From assembly GCA_012798535.1 (NCBI GenBank), contig JAAZMZ010000020.1, positions 45,979-109,978 on the forward strand: a stretch of DNA of 64,000 bases. The letters run 5' to 3'. Below the pieces are notes generated by a model. The model searched no databases and was not told the origin of the DNA. It saw only the letters and a program-made list of their open reading frames with translations. This DNA is from Leptolinea sp. (GTDB taxonomy: Bacteria; Chloroflexota; Anaerolineae; Anaerolineales; Anaerolineaceae). This document shows, one piece after another, positions 43,253 through 52,781 of this stretch; positions within the stretch are counted from its first letter, which is position 1; each line of letters opens with the position of its first letter. The translations under genes were made by a program, and so were the position numbers.

Positions 43253-44407
43253 TTATTGAACCGGTGCCGGAGTGGCTGCCGGAGCGCCGCCCCACCACGT
43301 GAATACTCGTTCATAACTCGATGCGCCGGCGGCTTCCCAGATGGGATTGCCGTCCCGGGTTGTACCTGTCTGCCGGGCAACGGTGATTGACCAGCGAATG
43401 ACATGGGGAATGTTACCGGCAGGCCGGAAGGTGACCGGAACGATGTATTTTGTGTCTGTTGAATAATCAACCAGTTTACGGTTGGAACCGTCTGTGACGT
43501 CAACAACTGTGACCATGTAGGTTTCATTCTGCCGCAATTCACCAATGGACGCCCACTGAAGGGTGATGGTCTCATTCTGGATGGTGAAGGATGTCCCATC
43601 GGCAGGGAGCAGCAAGTTGGGGCTTGAATAGGGAGGGGGAGCGGTCGGGGTTGGTGTAGGACCGGCAGTTGGCAGGCGCTCACAAAGTGGAATACTCAAA
43701 GCCTGACCCTGGTAAACGGTATCACTGGTCAGGCCATTGTAAACTTTGATCGAATCAATACTGACTCGGTAGGCATTGGCGATCCCGCTCAGAGTATCAT
43801 TTTCACCGACCGAGTAGCTGACTTTTTCGCAGGCCTGTTCCGTTGTATCCGCCTCACTCATGGTAGATGTCGGCATGGGAGAAGCGGTTGGAGTCGGTTG
43901 CGGAATCAGCAAACGCTGGCCGATGGACAGGTTGCTGCAATCTGCTGCCAGATTATTGAGGGTGATGATTCCTGACGATGTTGTTAAACCATAGCCATAT
44001 GCGATACTGAGGCAGGTATCACCGGATTTAACGGCATATTCCACCGGCGGAAGAGGAGTGAAGGAAGGCAGCGGAGTGGGCGTTTCGCTTGGCAGAGGTG
44101 TGACTGTCATGGTTGGTGTAAGTGTTACCGTCGGGCTGGCAGTTGGTTGGATGACCCGGCCGGTTCCGCTCAAAATGGAGTAAATAACACCGGCACCAAG
44201 AGCTAACAGGAGGATGATGACTCCTATAGCCAGGGGAAGTGAAAGATGAATTTCTGGTAAACGTGATCCCTGTATTGGTTTATTTGCCGATTTCGCATCC
44301 CCGGGGAGCAGGTTTCTACCACAAACCTGACAGCGAGTGGCATTTTCACTAATCTTGGAACCACAGGTTGGACAAATGCGTGAAGTGGGTGTGGATTGTG
44401 GATTCAT
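43253..44407 (-). CDS. Zinc-ribbon membrane protein with two LysM domains
   Basis: 384 residues: N-terminal zinc ribbon (Cys12, 15, 26, 29), transmembrane helix at about 57-78, a Thr/Pro-rich linker, LysM repeats at about 124-169 and 197-241, another Pro-rich spacer, and a C-terminal domain (about 270-370) with beta character. LysM binds peptidoglycan, so the protein spans the membrane and wall, with the zinc ribbon inside. ATG 44407 is preferred to 44467. A TGGTATAAT extended -10 stands at 44450-44458 on this strand. Role probably in wall attachment or envelope structure. Confidence 0.85.
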   Translation of the reverse strand: MNPQSTPTSRICPTCGSKISENATRCQVCGRNLLPGDAKSANKPIQGSRLPEIHLSLPLAIGVIILLLALGAGVIYSILSGTGRVIQPTASPTVTLTPTMTVTPLPSETPTPLPSFTPLPPVEYAVKSGDTCLSIAYGYGLTTSSGIITLNNLAADCSNLSIGQRLLIPQPTPTASPMPTSTMSEADTTEQACEKVSYSVGENDTLSGIANAYRVSIDSIKVYNGLTSDTVYQGQALSIPLCERLPTAGPTPTPTAPPPYSSPNLLLPADGTSFTIQNETITLQWASIGELRQNETYMVTVVDVTDGSNRKLVDYSTDTKYIVPVTFRPAGNIPHVIRWSITVARQTGTTRDGNPIWEAAGASSYERVFTWWGGAPAATPAPVQ

Positions 44408-44512
44408 ACGCAGGGGTATCCAGGGGAAAAGTCCGGAAAATCGGATTATACCATAGGCATTTTTCACCCATTAATGAACGAAATTCGTGCCATGTGTTCT
44501 ACTTCGTCATTT

Positions 44513-44521
44513 TGATACAAT
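44513..44521 (+). promoter_or_regulatory. Extended -10 for a leaderless hemW transcript
   Basis: TGATACAAT, seven bases before the GTG at 44529. No Shine-Dalgarno sequence is present. Confidence 0.55.
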
Positions 44522-44528
44522 TATTTCC

Positions 44529-45719
44529 GTGAGTCTAAGCCTGTACTTCCATATCCCTTTCTGTAAACATCGCTGCGACTATTGTGATTTCACAACCTAT
44601 GCCGGATTTGAGCGTTTGATCCCTGCCTATATGGACGCTCTGTGCAGGCAGGTTGCTTTAATGGGCGGCGGTGAGACGGTTCATACAATTTATCTCGGAG
44701 GTGGAACGCCTTCCCTGGTTCCTCCAGCGATGTATGCACAGCTTCTACAGACGATCAGGGGTCATTTTTCAATTCTTCCCTCCGCTGAAATCACCCTGGA
44801 AGCCAATCCGGGCACCGTGGATCTTGAAACGTTATCCGGCTTTTATAAAGTTGGTTTCAATCGGATCAGTTTTGGAATGCAATCTGCAAAAGATAAAGAA
44901 CTGTCATTATTAGGACGCATTCATAAACCGGTAGATATAGAGAAAGCAGTTGAATATACCCGCGTTTCAAGTTTTGATAACATCAACCTCGATTTAATCT
45001 ATGGATTACCCGGCCAATCTCTTGAAGATTGGCGTTTTACATTATATAAAGCACTTGAATTAAAACCTCAGCATCTTTCGCTGTATAGCCTGATTGTGGA
45101 AGATGGCACTCCATTCGCCAGAAGAATCAGGAGAGGAGAAATTCCGGAACCTGATGGTGATATCGCCGCGGAACAGTATGAGTGGAGTTGTAAGGTCCTT
45201 CAGGAGAACGGTTACAGGCACTATGAGCTATCCAACTGGGCGCTGATCGCAGATAATTTTGATTACCGGTGCTATCACAATCTACAATACTGGCGGCTGC
45301 AGCCCTATATGGGACTGGGCTGTGGCGCGGTCGGTTTTCTACCCGCCGGCGGAAAAGCTGGATCGACCATGCCACGTATTATGGAAAATCCGCGGTTTAT
45401 TACACACTATATTCGTCAGGTGGAACAGGCCAGTCAGTTTGGAGATCCAAACGCCTTCCTGCGGACCTCTACGACGGAATTTGAGATGGAAACTTTCATG
45501 TATATGGGATTGCGTCTGCTGGAGGAGGGGATTAATCCAAAAGTCTTTCTCGATAGATTTGGACAGGACCTGTTCTCCGTATTTGGGAAAAAAATGGAGC
45601 GGTTGATTGACCAGAAACTACTGGAATATTCACCAAATGGAAACATCCGCCTGACACGAAATACGTGGCTGGTGGCTAACCGTGTATTCCGCGAGTTCAC
45701 AGATGAAGAGGATACCTGA
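44529..45719 (+). CDS. hemW: Radical SAM HemW-like protein (heme chaperone / coproporphyrinogen oxidase-like)
   Basis: 396 residues. The radical SAM cluster motif C-x3-C-x2-C is Cys12, 16, 19 (FHIPFCKHRCDYC), followed by LGGGTPSL, FGMQS and NLDLIYGLPGQ. This C-x2-C-x form and the length match HemW rather than true HemN, which needs an extra C-terminal set of residues. HemW delivers heme. GTG 44529 is preferred because the motif begins 8 residues in; GTG 44487 upstream has no ribosome site. Converges on the L,D-transpeptidase gene with five bases between stops. Confidence 0.9.
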   Translation: MSLSLYFHIPFCKHRCDYCDFTTYAGFERLIPAYMDALCRQVALMGGGETVHTIYLGGGTPSLVPPAMYAQLLQTIRGHFSILPSAEITLEANPGTVDLETLSGFYKVGFNRISFGMQSAKDKELSLLGRIHKPVDIEKAVEYTRVSSFDNINLDLIYGLPGQSLEDWRFTLYKALELKPQHLSLYSLIVEDGTPFARRIRRGEIPEPDGDIAAEQYEWSCKVLQENGYRHYELSNWALIADNFDYRCYHNLQYWRLQPYMGLGCGAVGFLPAGGKAGSTMPRIMENPRFITHYIRQVEQASQFGDPNAFLRTSTTEFEMETFMYMGLRLLEEGINPKVFLDRFGQDLFSVFGKKMERLIDQKLLEYSPNGNIRLTRNTWLVANRVFREFTDEEDT

Positions 45720-45724
45720 AACTG

Positions 45725-46768
45725 TTATTTTACGGTTACACGGGTTCCCCGGCCAACCTTGTTGATCGCGTCGGGAGGTGTAACTGGGGTAGTCCAGCGG
45801 AACAGCCATTTGGCTTCTTCCGTCCGCATATTGACACATCCGTGACTCATGGGAGTTCCCCAGTTGGTATGCCAGTATGTTCCATGGGTGGCTACACCGG
45901 TCACCGGTTCAAAGAAGCAGCACCAGGGAACACCCGGAAGGATGTACGCGTCCAGGTCATAGAGCAACTCACCGCTGCCCATGTGTTTGGAAGCCATCTT
46001 TCCCTGCACGGTGAACTCACCTGAAGGGGTATTGGTTGATACCTTCCCGTCTTCATAAACATGCGCATCCGGTAATCCCGAGGATATTTTCGTATCAAGA
46101 ACGATCTTGTCTCCCTCATAGGCTGTCAGGTGTTGACGAGACAGGGAAATCTCGATGCGTTTCAGTTCGGGATTCACATTGGGCGAGATGGGCGTAAGTT
46201 CCTCATCAGGAATGGGACGCAGGTGTTCGGCCGGTACGTGATAGTCCATATCGATCAATTCGTCGTTAACCCGATACCAGGTACTTCCATCCGGTCCCCG
46301 TTCAATGCCTGTGATCCAATGAGTAGAACCGTAATACAGGCGGTAAAGGGTGCGCCATCCGGTCAGTTTGTTATAGAGGGAAGCTTCTGTAAACGGTACA
46401 GAAACCTCGGCGATCTGGCGGGTTTTTGGTGCCGATTCCAGTACCGGATTCAAATTCATACGAACAGATTGCAGATGTGCGGAATGCACATATCCGCGCC
46501 AGACCCGGTACCAGACAGGGTTGTAATCCGGGCCTTCATCAGAGATAATAGTCTCATATATATTAATAAGCTCGTCGCGAAACCGCTGGTAAAGTATGAT
46601 ACTTTTATCCGACGGTCGGCTGTAGACAGAAACCGACTTTACAGCTACGCGGGCGATATCACCGCCATCCAGGTCTTCCACGGGACCGAAATATGGGCGG
46701 AAGGCAAGACTGCTTAACCCCAGTGTGCTTAGTCTCAAAAAATCGCGGCGAGAAAGTTTCATTGACAT
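45725..46768 (-). CDS. L,D-transpeptidase (YkuD) with Tat signal
   Basis: 347 residues. Twin-arginine signal SRRDFLRLS at the N-terminus, an SH3-like region (about 60-220), then the YkuD catalytic domain with HGTYWH and the nucleophile motif SHGCVNM. It forms 3-3 peptide crosslinks in peptidoglycan or attaches wall proteins, outside the membrane. Three closely spaced ATGs exist (46774, 46768, 46762); a TATAAT at 46780-46775 abuts the first, so a leaderless start at 46768 or 46762 is more likely. Tat export suggests folding before secretion. Confidence 0.9.
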   Translation of the reverse strand: MSMKLSRRDFLRLSTLGLSSLAFRPYFGPVEDLDGGDIARVAVKSVSVYSRPSDKSIILYQRFRDELINIYETIISDEGPDYNPVWYRVWRGYVHSAHLQSVRMNLNPVLESAPKTRQIAEVSVPFTEASLYNKLTGWRTLYRLYYGSTHWITGIERGPDGSTWYRVNDELIDMDYHVPAEHLRPIPDEELTPISPNVNPELKRIEISLSRQHLTAYEGDKIVLDTKISSGLPDAHVYEDGKVSTNTPSGEFTVQGKMASKHMGSGELLYDLDAYILPGVPWCCFFEPVTGVATHGTYWHTNWGTPMSHGCVNMRTEEAKWLFRWTTPVTPPDAINKVGRGTRVTVK

Positions 46769-46867
46769 GGCCATATTATACCTAAAGTGTCCGAATAAAC
46801 CAGCTAATGTGTATGGCATAGCTTTTGCAACATTGCCTCAAAGATCGATCTTCAGGAGACAGTGGAA

Positions 46868-47686
46868 ATGATACTTGGTATTGATGTCAGCCGGTGGCAA
46901 TCTAAAGTTGATTGGTCATTGCTTAAATCCAACGGAGTGGAATTTGTTTTTATCAAAGCCACTCAGGGAAATTACATGACGGACCAAATGATGCTTAAGC
47001 ACGTCGAAGGCGCCAATAAGGCCGGACTGATCATCGGTATGTACCACTGGTGCGACCCAACAGTAAATGCTGAAGCGCAAGCCTTGTACTTTTTAAACGC
47101 CATCAACGGTCTGCCTTACAAGATGTTATCGGCTGATGTTGAACAACAATGGGGTGATTGGAAAGAATGGAGCAACGGAAGGGTAACCAAAATAGTGTCT
47201 CCGACCGTCATCAGCCAGAACGCCAAAACCATTGTCGATACACTATCGAAAAAAGCCAAGGTTCCTATTGTAGTGTATTCGCGAGCTTCATTTATAAACA
47301 CGTATGCCAAACCTGCTCAAAGCTGGCTGCCGAAATACCCGCTCTGGTTGGCTCATTACCCTTACAAATCATCGACCGTGCAGACTACCTGGCAGGATTT
47401 TATCACCTCCTACAAACCATCGATTGCCGGTCCGGCTTTACCTTCGGGATGCACCAAATGGACATTCTGGCAATTTACCGGTGATAAATTCATCCTACCT
47501 GGATGCGACACCCTTTTGGATATCAACTACTTTAACGGAGAGCTGGCAGATTTTAACAAGTTCGCAGGAATTACCACAACTACTACGACGAATACTCCAG
47601 CCGCTTCAACAACCTCCACTCTATCGGTTGAGGAACGCCTGGCCAGACTGGAAGCCCAGGCTAAAGCGCATGGATGGACATTGTAA
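46868..47686 (+). CDS. GH25 lysozyme-like muramidase
   Basis: 272 residues. N-terminal LGIDVSRWQ begins the GH25 barrel with its catalytic Asp; FIKATQG, GMYHWCDP, LSADVEQQW, and DINYFNG at the end are family motifs. A Thr-rich linker (Thr/Ala-rich, about 238-255) precedes a short helix (SVEERLARLEAQ). No signal peptide is evident, so export is not explained. ATG 46868 has AGGAG nine bases upstream; GTG 46862 is too close. Predicted to cleave peptidoglycan N-acetylmuramyl bonds. Confidence 0.88.
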   Translation: MILGIDVSRWQSKVDWSLLKSNGVEFVFIKATQGNYMTDQMMLKHVEGANKAGLIIGMYHWCDPTVNAEAQALYFLNAINGLPYKMLSADVEQQWGDWKEWSNGRVTKIVSPTVISQNAKTIVDTLSKKAKVPIVVYSRASFINTYAKPAQSWLPKYPLWLAHYPYKSSTVQTTWQDFITSYKPSIAGPALPSGCTKWTFWQFTGDKFILPGCDTLLDINYFNGELADFNKFAGITTTTTTNTPAASTTSTLSVEERLARLEAQAKAHGWTL

Positions 47687-47747
47687 GTTAATTTCAATTG
47701 GGTGAATTAGACCTGTTGCATACAGGTGTAACAGGATAGTTAAATAA

Positions 47748-48329
47748 GTGATTACAGGAAATAATTCCTTCTCGAAATTCCCGCCCGGATGGATGGTTGT
47801 TTATTCCATGACCGGATTGCTATTTTTAATAATGGGTATCCAGGTTCTATTTCCAAAAATAACTATCCCGATAATTGGACTGTTCATATCGGCTTTCGCT
47901 TCAGTAGATTTTATCGTTCATGAATTCGGTCATGTGATATTCGGTTTCCTGGGTACTTTTATCGGTGTGATGGGGGGCACACTGGCGCAGCTTTTTATCC
48001 CCGCAATTTGCCTTTATCTTTCTTTCTGGCGGCGGCAGTGGGTGGGAATGTCGATATTCGCCTTCTGGATTGGACAGAGTCTGCTACAAATCAGTGCATA
48101 TATACGGGACGCGAGACCTCAGACGCTAAAACTGTTCTCCCCATGGTCACTGCTTGGGGGAGGCCAGGCTATTCACGACTGGCATTACCTGTTGGAAAAA
48201 ACCGGCTTATTGCCGGCCGACCAGTTTTTGGGATGGTGTGTCTTTCTGGTTGGAGTGATCTTCCTTCTGGCTTCTGCCGGGATTATGTTTGCCCGGGCTA
48301 TCGGTTATCCTCGAACCAAATTCATGTGA
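47748..48329 (+). CDS. Polytopic membrane protein with HEFGH zinc-metalloprotease-like motif
   Basis: 193 residues, about five hydrophobic helices (about 17-35, 39-70, 74-92, 100-118 and 162-185). HEFGH at 58-62 matches the HExxH zinc motif inside a helix, and HDWH at 143-146 could supply another ligand. In site-2-type intramembrane proteases HExxH is followed by an N/D-x-x-P-x-P or LDG motif, which I do not see. A membrane metallo-enzyme or protease is therefore only a proposal. GTG 47748 has no good ribosome site. Confidence 0.6.
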   Translation: MITGNNSFSKFPPGWMVVYSMTGLLFLIMGIQVLFPKITIPIIGLFISAFASVDFIVHEFGHVIFGFLGTFIGVMGGTLAQLFIPAICLYLSFWRRQWVGMSIFAFWIGQSLLQISAYIRDARPQTLKLFSPWSLLGGGQAIHDWHYLLEKTGLLPADQFLGWCVFLVGVIFLLASAGIMFARAIGYPRTKFM

Positions 48330-48374
48330 CGAATTTTTGGATCGGCCAGGTCAAAACCCGAACCTGAAGCCAGA

Positions 48375-49556
48375 TCAAACAATCCAGTAATAATTTACCC
48401 ATCCGGCAAAATAAACAATCTGCAGTGTTAAAAGCGCCGCCATGATTGCTTTTTCTATGTTTTCATTCTTGATCTTCTCACCAGCCAGGATGAATACAGG
48501 AAATACAATCAGCAAATAACGAGAAACGGACACCAGCAGTCCGCTGCCGATTGGCAGCACACTTAAGGCAAGTGAGAGCAGACCAATTGATTTTTGCGGC
48601 CATTTAATGAGGATGTAGATACTACAGGCGATGAAAAGAAGAGAAAAGATCAGGTCGATCTTAAAGACATCCAGATAGGAAGAAGATAGATTTTGCCAGA
48701 GATTAAGGAGAGGATTATCATTTGCTCGGCCCCAGGCAGTCATGGCAACAAAGGGTGCCAATACCTCTCCTGTCATCCTGTAAAGGTACACCAAATGCGC
48801 CACCAATCCAAGTGGAGCGAGTAAAAGCCAGAGTATATCCGGTTTGATTTTGCGGATATTCCACTCTCGTCTTTCCAAATAAAACAAGAATAAAAATCCC
48901 CAGGCAAACAGACCCTGTGAGCGGGTTAACAGGAGCAAGAACGCCGAGATAGATGCCAGCGCCCAGTTGTTCTTCCAGCCGGCAAATATCGCCAGAAGAA
49001 TTAAAAACAGGAACAGGCTCTCTGTGTAAAAGGATGAAAAGATAAAGCTGGTGGGGAAAACATACAAGAAAGCCAGAGTTTTTTCAGCAGTCTTTTCAGA
49101 AAAACCGAAGAACTCAATGATCATTTTGTACAACAGGACGGCCGCCAGGAGAAAGAAGATATTGGAAAGGATCACGCCTAACGCAACATAATAGCCATCC
49201 GGCATGGATAGTCCCAGCCAGCCCAGGCTTTTTACAAGATATGGATAAAGCGGGAAGAAAGCGATGTTACTGTAGACTGTGTGGAGATCACTAGAGGGCG
49301 AATATCCCTGGGTAACGATGGAGAAATAATTGCCAGCATCCCATCGGGTAAATATATCGAAGGGGAAGAAGTGGGTGAGGTAAAATCCTCTTTCGGCATA
49401 TTTCGCATAGGTGGGATTAGGAAGATAATTTCCCACAGTATATAGAGCCACCAGCAGCCAGCAGGTACGGGTTACCAGAAAGGGAAAAAGAACAATCTGC
49501 CAGAACCAGTGCAAGTTTGAGCTTATTTCCCCTTTAATATTCCACGATCTGAACAT
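48375..49556 (-). CDS. PIG-V-like mannosyltransferase (GT-C)
   Basis: 393 residues, roughly nine to ten hydrophobic helices. The loop after TM1 has FTRWDAGNYFSIVTQGY, and FFPLYPYLVKSL follows, both characteristic of the PIG-V/mannosyltransferase family. YVFPTSFIFSSFYTESLFL and TRSQGLF continue the match. Members use polyprenyl-phosphate mannose outside the membrane. ATG 49556 or 49562 are possible starts. No other glycan gene is directly adjacent, though the glycan locus begins 3 kb to the right. Confidence 0.85.
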   Translation of the reverse strand: MFRSWNIKGEISSNLHWFWQIVLFPFLVTRTCWLLVALYTVGNYLPNPTYAKYAERGFYLTHFFPFDIFTRWDAGNYFSIVTQGYSPSSDLHTVYSNIAFFPLYPYLVKSLGWLGLSMPDGYYVALGVILSNIFFLLAAVLLYKMIIEFFGFSEKTAEKTLAFLYVFPTSFIFSSFYTESLFLFLILLAIFAGWKNNWALASISAFLLLLTRSQGLFAWGFLFLFYLERREWNIRKIKPDILWLLLAPLGLVAHLVYLYRMTGEVLAPFVAMTAWGRANDNPLLNLWQNLSSSYLDVFKIDLIFSLLFIACSIYILIKWPQKSIGLLSLALSVLPIGSGLLVSVSRYLLIVFPVFILAGEKIKNENIEKAIMAALLTLQIVYFAGWVNYYWIV

Positions 49557-49783
49557 GGTCATAATTGTATACAAAATTCCCAAAGCAGTGTGCGGATTCC
49601 TGAAATACCTTCATGGGTTTTATCGGGAAAAAACTTGCTGGTAATTGAATGGAAGGAACAGTCTCAGTCGGTGCTGTACTATAATCTTCAACAGAAGTGC
49701 ACATCAGAATTCAATTACTCCAATTGTAATGTTACGAGTTTCGATACTATTCTGAATTCATAGAATTTGCTTCAGGTGAGGAT

Positions 49784-51535
49784 ATGCGCCAATCTATATT
49801 GACCGGTGAACAGAACCAGTTACTGCAAGATGAGAAGTCACTTCTAAAGGATATAATGCTGCGCCTGGCAGAGATAGGTGTTCCACAGGACAGGCTGGAA
49901 ACCCTGCATAAATCCTCGATACAACTGGATGAGTTGTTCATGATCGTGGTAGTGGGGGAGTTCAATTCCGGAAAGAGCGCGCTGATCAACGCCATTCTGG
50001 GAGAAAAAGTGTTACCGGAAGGTGTTACACCTACCACATCAAGAGTAACCCTTGTCAAATGGGGAGAAAAAATCGGCGAGCAGATCCTGGATGATGGTTT
50101 TGCCGTACAAACCTATCCCCTTGAGTTGCTTAAAGATTTGAATATCGTTGACTCCCCCGGAACGAACGCCATCATCCGCCAGCACGAGCGATTGACCGAT
50201 GAATATATACCACGGAGTGATCTGGTGCTCTTCACGACATCGGCCGAAAGACCGCTAACAGAAAGTGAACGACAATTCCTGGAACGTATTTTATCCTGGG
50301 GAAAGAAAGTCATTTTTGTTCTGAACAAGACCGATATATTCGAAAACGATGCTGCTCTTCAAGAAGCCAGAGACTACATTCTTCAGCATGCCACTTCCAT
50401 GTTGGGTGAAATACCCGGTCTATTCCCGGTTTCTGCGCGGATGGCGCAGCGCGCGAAGATGGAGACAGATGAAGCTGAACGCCAGAAATTGCTGGAAGCC
50501 AGCCATCTGCCTGCATTGGAACGCTATATCGATTCGACGCTGGATGATAAAACCAAGTTGATGATCAAATTCCAGAATCCGCTGGGGGTGGCGGGAAACC
50601 TGGTCGAATTGACCCGCGATGGTATAAAAACCCGGGCAGAATCATTGAAAGAAGACAAGGAAACCGTCAACTCCATCGAGGTTGCCATTGCCGCCTATAA
50701 AAAAGACCTTGAACAGGAATTGACTCCTCGTCTGGCCGAGATTGAGAATATCCTACATAAACTGGAATTTCGCGGATTGGATTTTTTCGACCGCACCATC
50801 CGGCTCACCAATATTCATCATCTGGCCAAAGGAGATCGGATCCGCACAGATTTTGATAAAGAGGTCATTGGTGACATGCCACAGCAGATAGATGACCAGG
50901 TGAAATCGCTGATCGATTGGCTGGTGGAAAAAGACCTTCGTGAATGGCAGCAGGTCATGTCTTATCTCCAAAGAAGGCAGGCTGTGAACATGGGCCGCAT
51001 TGTCGGCGGAGCCGGGTCTTTACAGGAAGACCACAGTCAGGAGATCATCGAAAAGGTCGAAGAGAATGTTAAAACCATTGTGGAAAGTTATGACAGATTA
51101 AAGGAAGGCAGCCAGTTATCTGCCAGTGTGGAATCTGCGGTGGCGCAGACCGCCCTGCTTGAGGTTGGTGCCGTGGGACTGGGAACACTGGTGGCCACGG
51201 TCGTGGCCTCATCCGCTCTGGATATCACCGGAATGATCGCTGCCGGCACGCTGGCCATCATTGGTTTTTTCGTTATCCCCTTCAAGCGTAAACAGGCTAG
51301 AGACCATTTCAGAGAGAAGATTGTTACCCTGCGAACCACCCTGAATGAAACGTTGAAAACCACATTTGAACGAGAATCACAAAATGCTATAACCCGCATG
51401 AATAACAATATCGCACCGTACAGCCGCTATGTTCACGCGGAGACCGATAAGACTGACAGGATACTCGGGGTATTGGATGACCTGAAAAAACAGGTGGGTA
51501 TGATAATGGCGCGGATTGATGTGGAATTCAAATGA
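49784..51535 (+). CDS. Bacterial dynamin-like GTPase
   Basis: 583 residues. G1 VGEFNSGKS (58-65), G2 threonine at 83-84 (TPTTS), G3 DSPG (123-126) and G4 NKTD (181-184) identify a dynamin-type GTPase. A helical stalk with predicted coiled segments runs from about 270, and two hydrophobic helices at about 450-500 should anchor the protein in the membrane. Such proteins remodel or repair membranes. GGTGAGGA precedes the ATG. A J-domain protein follows 183 bases later. Confidence 0.92.
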   Translation: MRQSILTGEQNQLLQDEKSLLKDIMLRLAEIGVPQDRLETLHKSSIQLDELFMIVVVGEFNSGKSALINAILGEKVLPEGVTPTTSRVTLVKWGEKIGEQILDDGFAVQTYPLELLKDLNIVDSPGTNAIIRQHERLTDEYIPRSDLVLFTTSAERPLTESERQFLERILSWGKKVIFVLNKTDIFENDAALQEARDYILQHATSMLGEIPGLFPVSARMAQRAKMETDEAERQKLLEASHLPALERYIDSTLDDKTKLMIKFQNPLGVAGNLVELTRDGIKTRAESLKEDKETVNSIEVAIAAYKKDLEQELTPRLAEIENILHKLEFRGLDFFDRTIRLTNIHHLAKGDRIRTDFDKEVIGDMPQQIDDQVKSLIDWLVEKDLREWQQVMSYLQRRQAVNMGRIVGGAGSLQEDHSQEIIEKVEENVKTIVESYDRLKEGSQLSASVESAVAQTALLEVGAVGLGTLVATVVASSALDITGMIAAGTLAIIGFFVIPFKRKQARDHFREKIVTLRTTLNETLKTTFERESQNAITRMNNNIAPYSRYVHAETDKTDRILGVLDDLKKQVGMIMARIDVEFK

Positions 51536-51718
51536 GCGTTGGAACACATCATTGTGCTGTTTTTTTCAGTGCATAGAAAGAGAGATGGATTAAAATTTCC
51601 TTTATCAGGCATAATTCATGGGTTGACCGGAATATGGAAGACAGGCAGGGTCGTAATTATCAACGAAAATGCAAATCCGGATGAGAATCAATTGTCAATG
51701 AATGAAAAGTTCTGAGAA

Positions 51719-52465
51719 ATGAAACCGGAAGAAGAAGAGTTGATCATCAAAGGCCAGATATTAAAAGACCTGGAAAATGAACTACTGACAGGTGATTTTT
51801 TTCTGTCACAGATCAAAAAGGAGCTCTATATTTTCGAAAACCGGTACAACGAGATCGTAGGGCTGCAGTACTCAAAACTTGAGAGATTGAAATCCGATCT
51901 GCGTTCCATCATTGATACGTATGCTGAAAAGAAAACACCAATAATCTCATTTTCTCCAGGAAAATATTCCCCTGAAAAAATGCAGGAGCATTATGAGGAG
52001 GATATTGTGCCTTCTTCCGCGCCAAACGGGTCGCAATCTTTGGCAGCCAAGAATTTATTCAGGCAAGTCGCAAAAGCAATCCACCCGGATCTTTCCAACG
52101 ATGAGAATGATCGTGTGATCCGAGAGGAATTAATGAAACGGGCGAATATCGCCTTTCTCAATAATGATATTGACCGCCTGCTGCAAATCATGAATGAGTG
52201 GGAAAACATACCCGAACAGATTCGCGGGAATGATCCGGGCTCCAGTCTTATTCGCACCATCCGCAAGATCGCGCAGATAAAAGAGCGCATCCAAAAGATC
52301 GATGAAGAGAAAATGTCGATCGTGAGATCTGATATTTACCGGTTCTACCAGAAGGACCTGAAGATGAGGAACAACGGGGGTGATCTGCTTCAGGCTATCT
52401 CGGTTGAAGTGAATAAAAATATCGAAGAGATACTCAGAGGGATTCAAACGTTGATAGAGCAGTGA
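51719..52465 (+). CDS. J-domain-containing protein
   Basis: 248 residues. A helical N-terminus (1-75, heptad-like), then a compact J-domain-like segment with FRQVAKAIHPDLS (HPD at 122-124), followed by AFLNNDIDRLLQIMNEWE, the usual spacing of helices II-IV. A helical C-terminus follows. The J-domain would stimulate an Hsp70 ATPase. No dnaK is nearby, and the preceding gene is a dynamin-like GTPase. Ribosome site is weak. Confidence 0.75.
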   Translation: MKPEEEELIIKGQILKDLENELLTGDFFLSQIKKELYIFENRYNEIVGLQYSKLERLKSDLRSIIDTYAEKKTPIISFSPGKYSPEKMQEHYEEDIVPSSAPNGSQSLAAKNLFRQVAKAIHPDLSNDENDRVIREELMKRANIAFLNNDIDRLLQIMNEWENIPEQIRGNDPGSSLIRTIRKIAQIKERIQKIDEEKMSIVRSDIYRFYQKDLKMRNNGGDLLQAISVEVNKNIEEILRGIQTLIEQ

Positions 52466-52781
52466 GGGTGTTAGAGATGGAATGCATCACCTTGACTTTC
52501 TTATAAGATTAGGAATGGAGTATGTGATTACTTAAAGCAAATTAAAAACATCTAGAAAATGCATTTTTAGCATAATTTTATATAAATTGTGAAGTTTCTC
52601 ATTTTTAATAAGGAGCGTTCGTAATTATATGGATTGTTTTTTCTTATTATGACCGGCAGTAGATGTGTGGTTGGATAGACAGATGTACTTGAAAATCTCG
52701 AGAGACCGAAAGAAAAAGAGAAATTGTGATTCTATCGAAATTAATTACGTAACAATTTTCCTAAAATAGTAATGGAATTAT
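52466..52781. other. AT-rich intergenic region
   Basis: 316 bases with no supported gene. The base composition becomes clearly AT-rich here and stays so to the window end. No tRNA, direct repeat or integrase remnant was found, so no junction sequence can be named. Confidence 0.55.

Noticed and set aside
44487-44528. Longer hemW from GTG 44487
   Set aside because: The extra 14 residues are unlike the family, which starts just before the C-x3-C-x2-C motif. The -10 element falls inside the extension.
47711-47727. ACCTGT-TGCAT-ACAGGT hairpin after the GH25 gene
   Set aside because: Only six base pairs and no T-run, so too weak to call a terminator.
52466-52781. Insertion-sequence or attachment site at the AT-rich boundary
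   Set aside because: No inverted or direct repeat pair or tRNA was seen at the boundary, so a mobile element is not supported.
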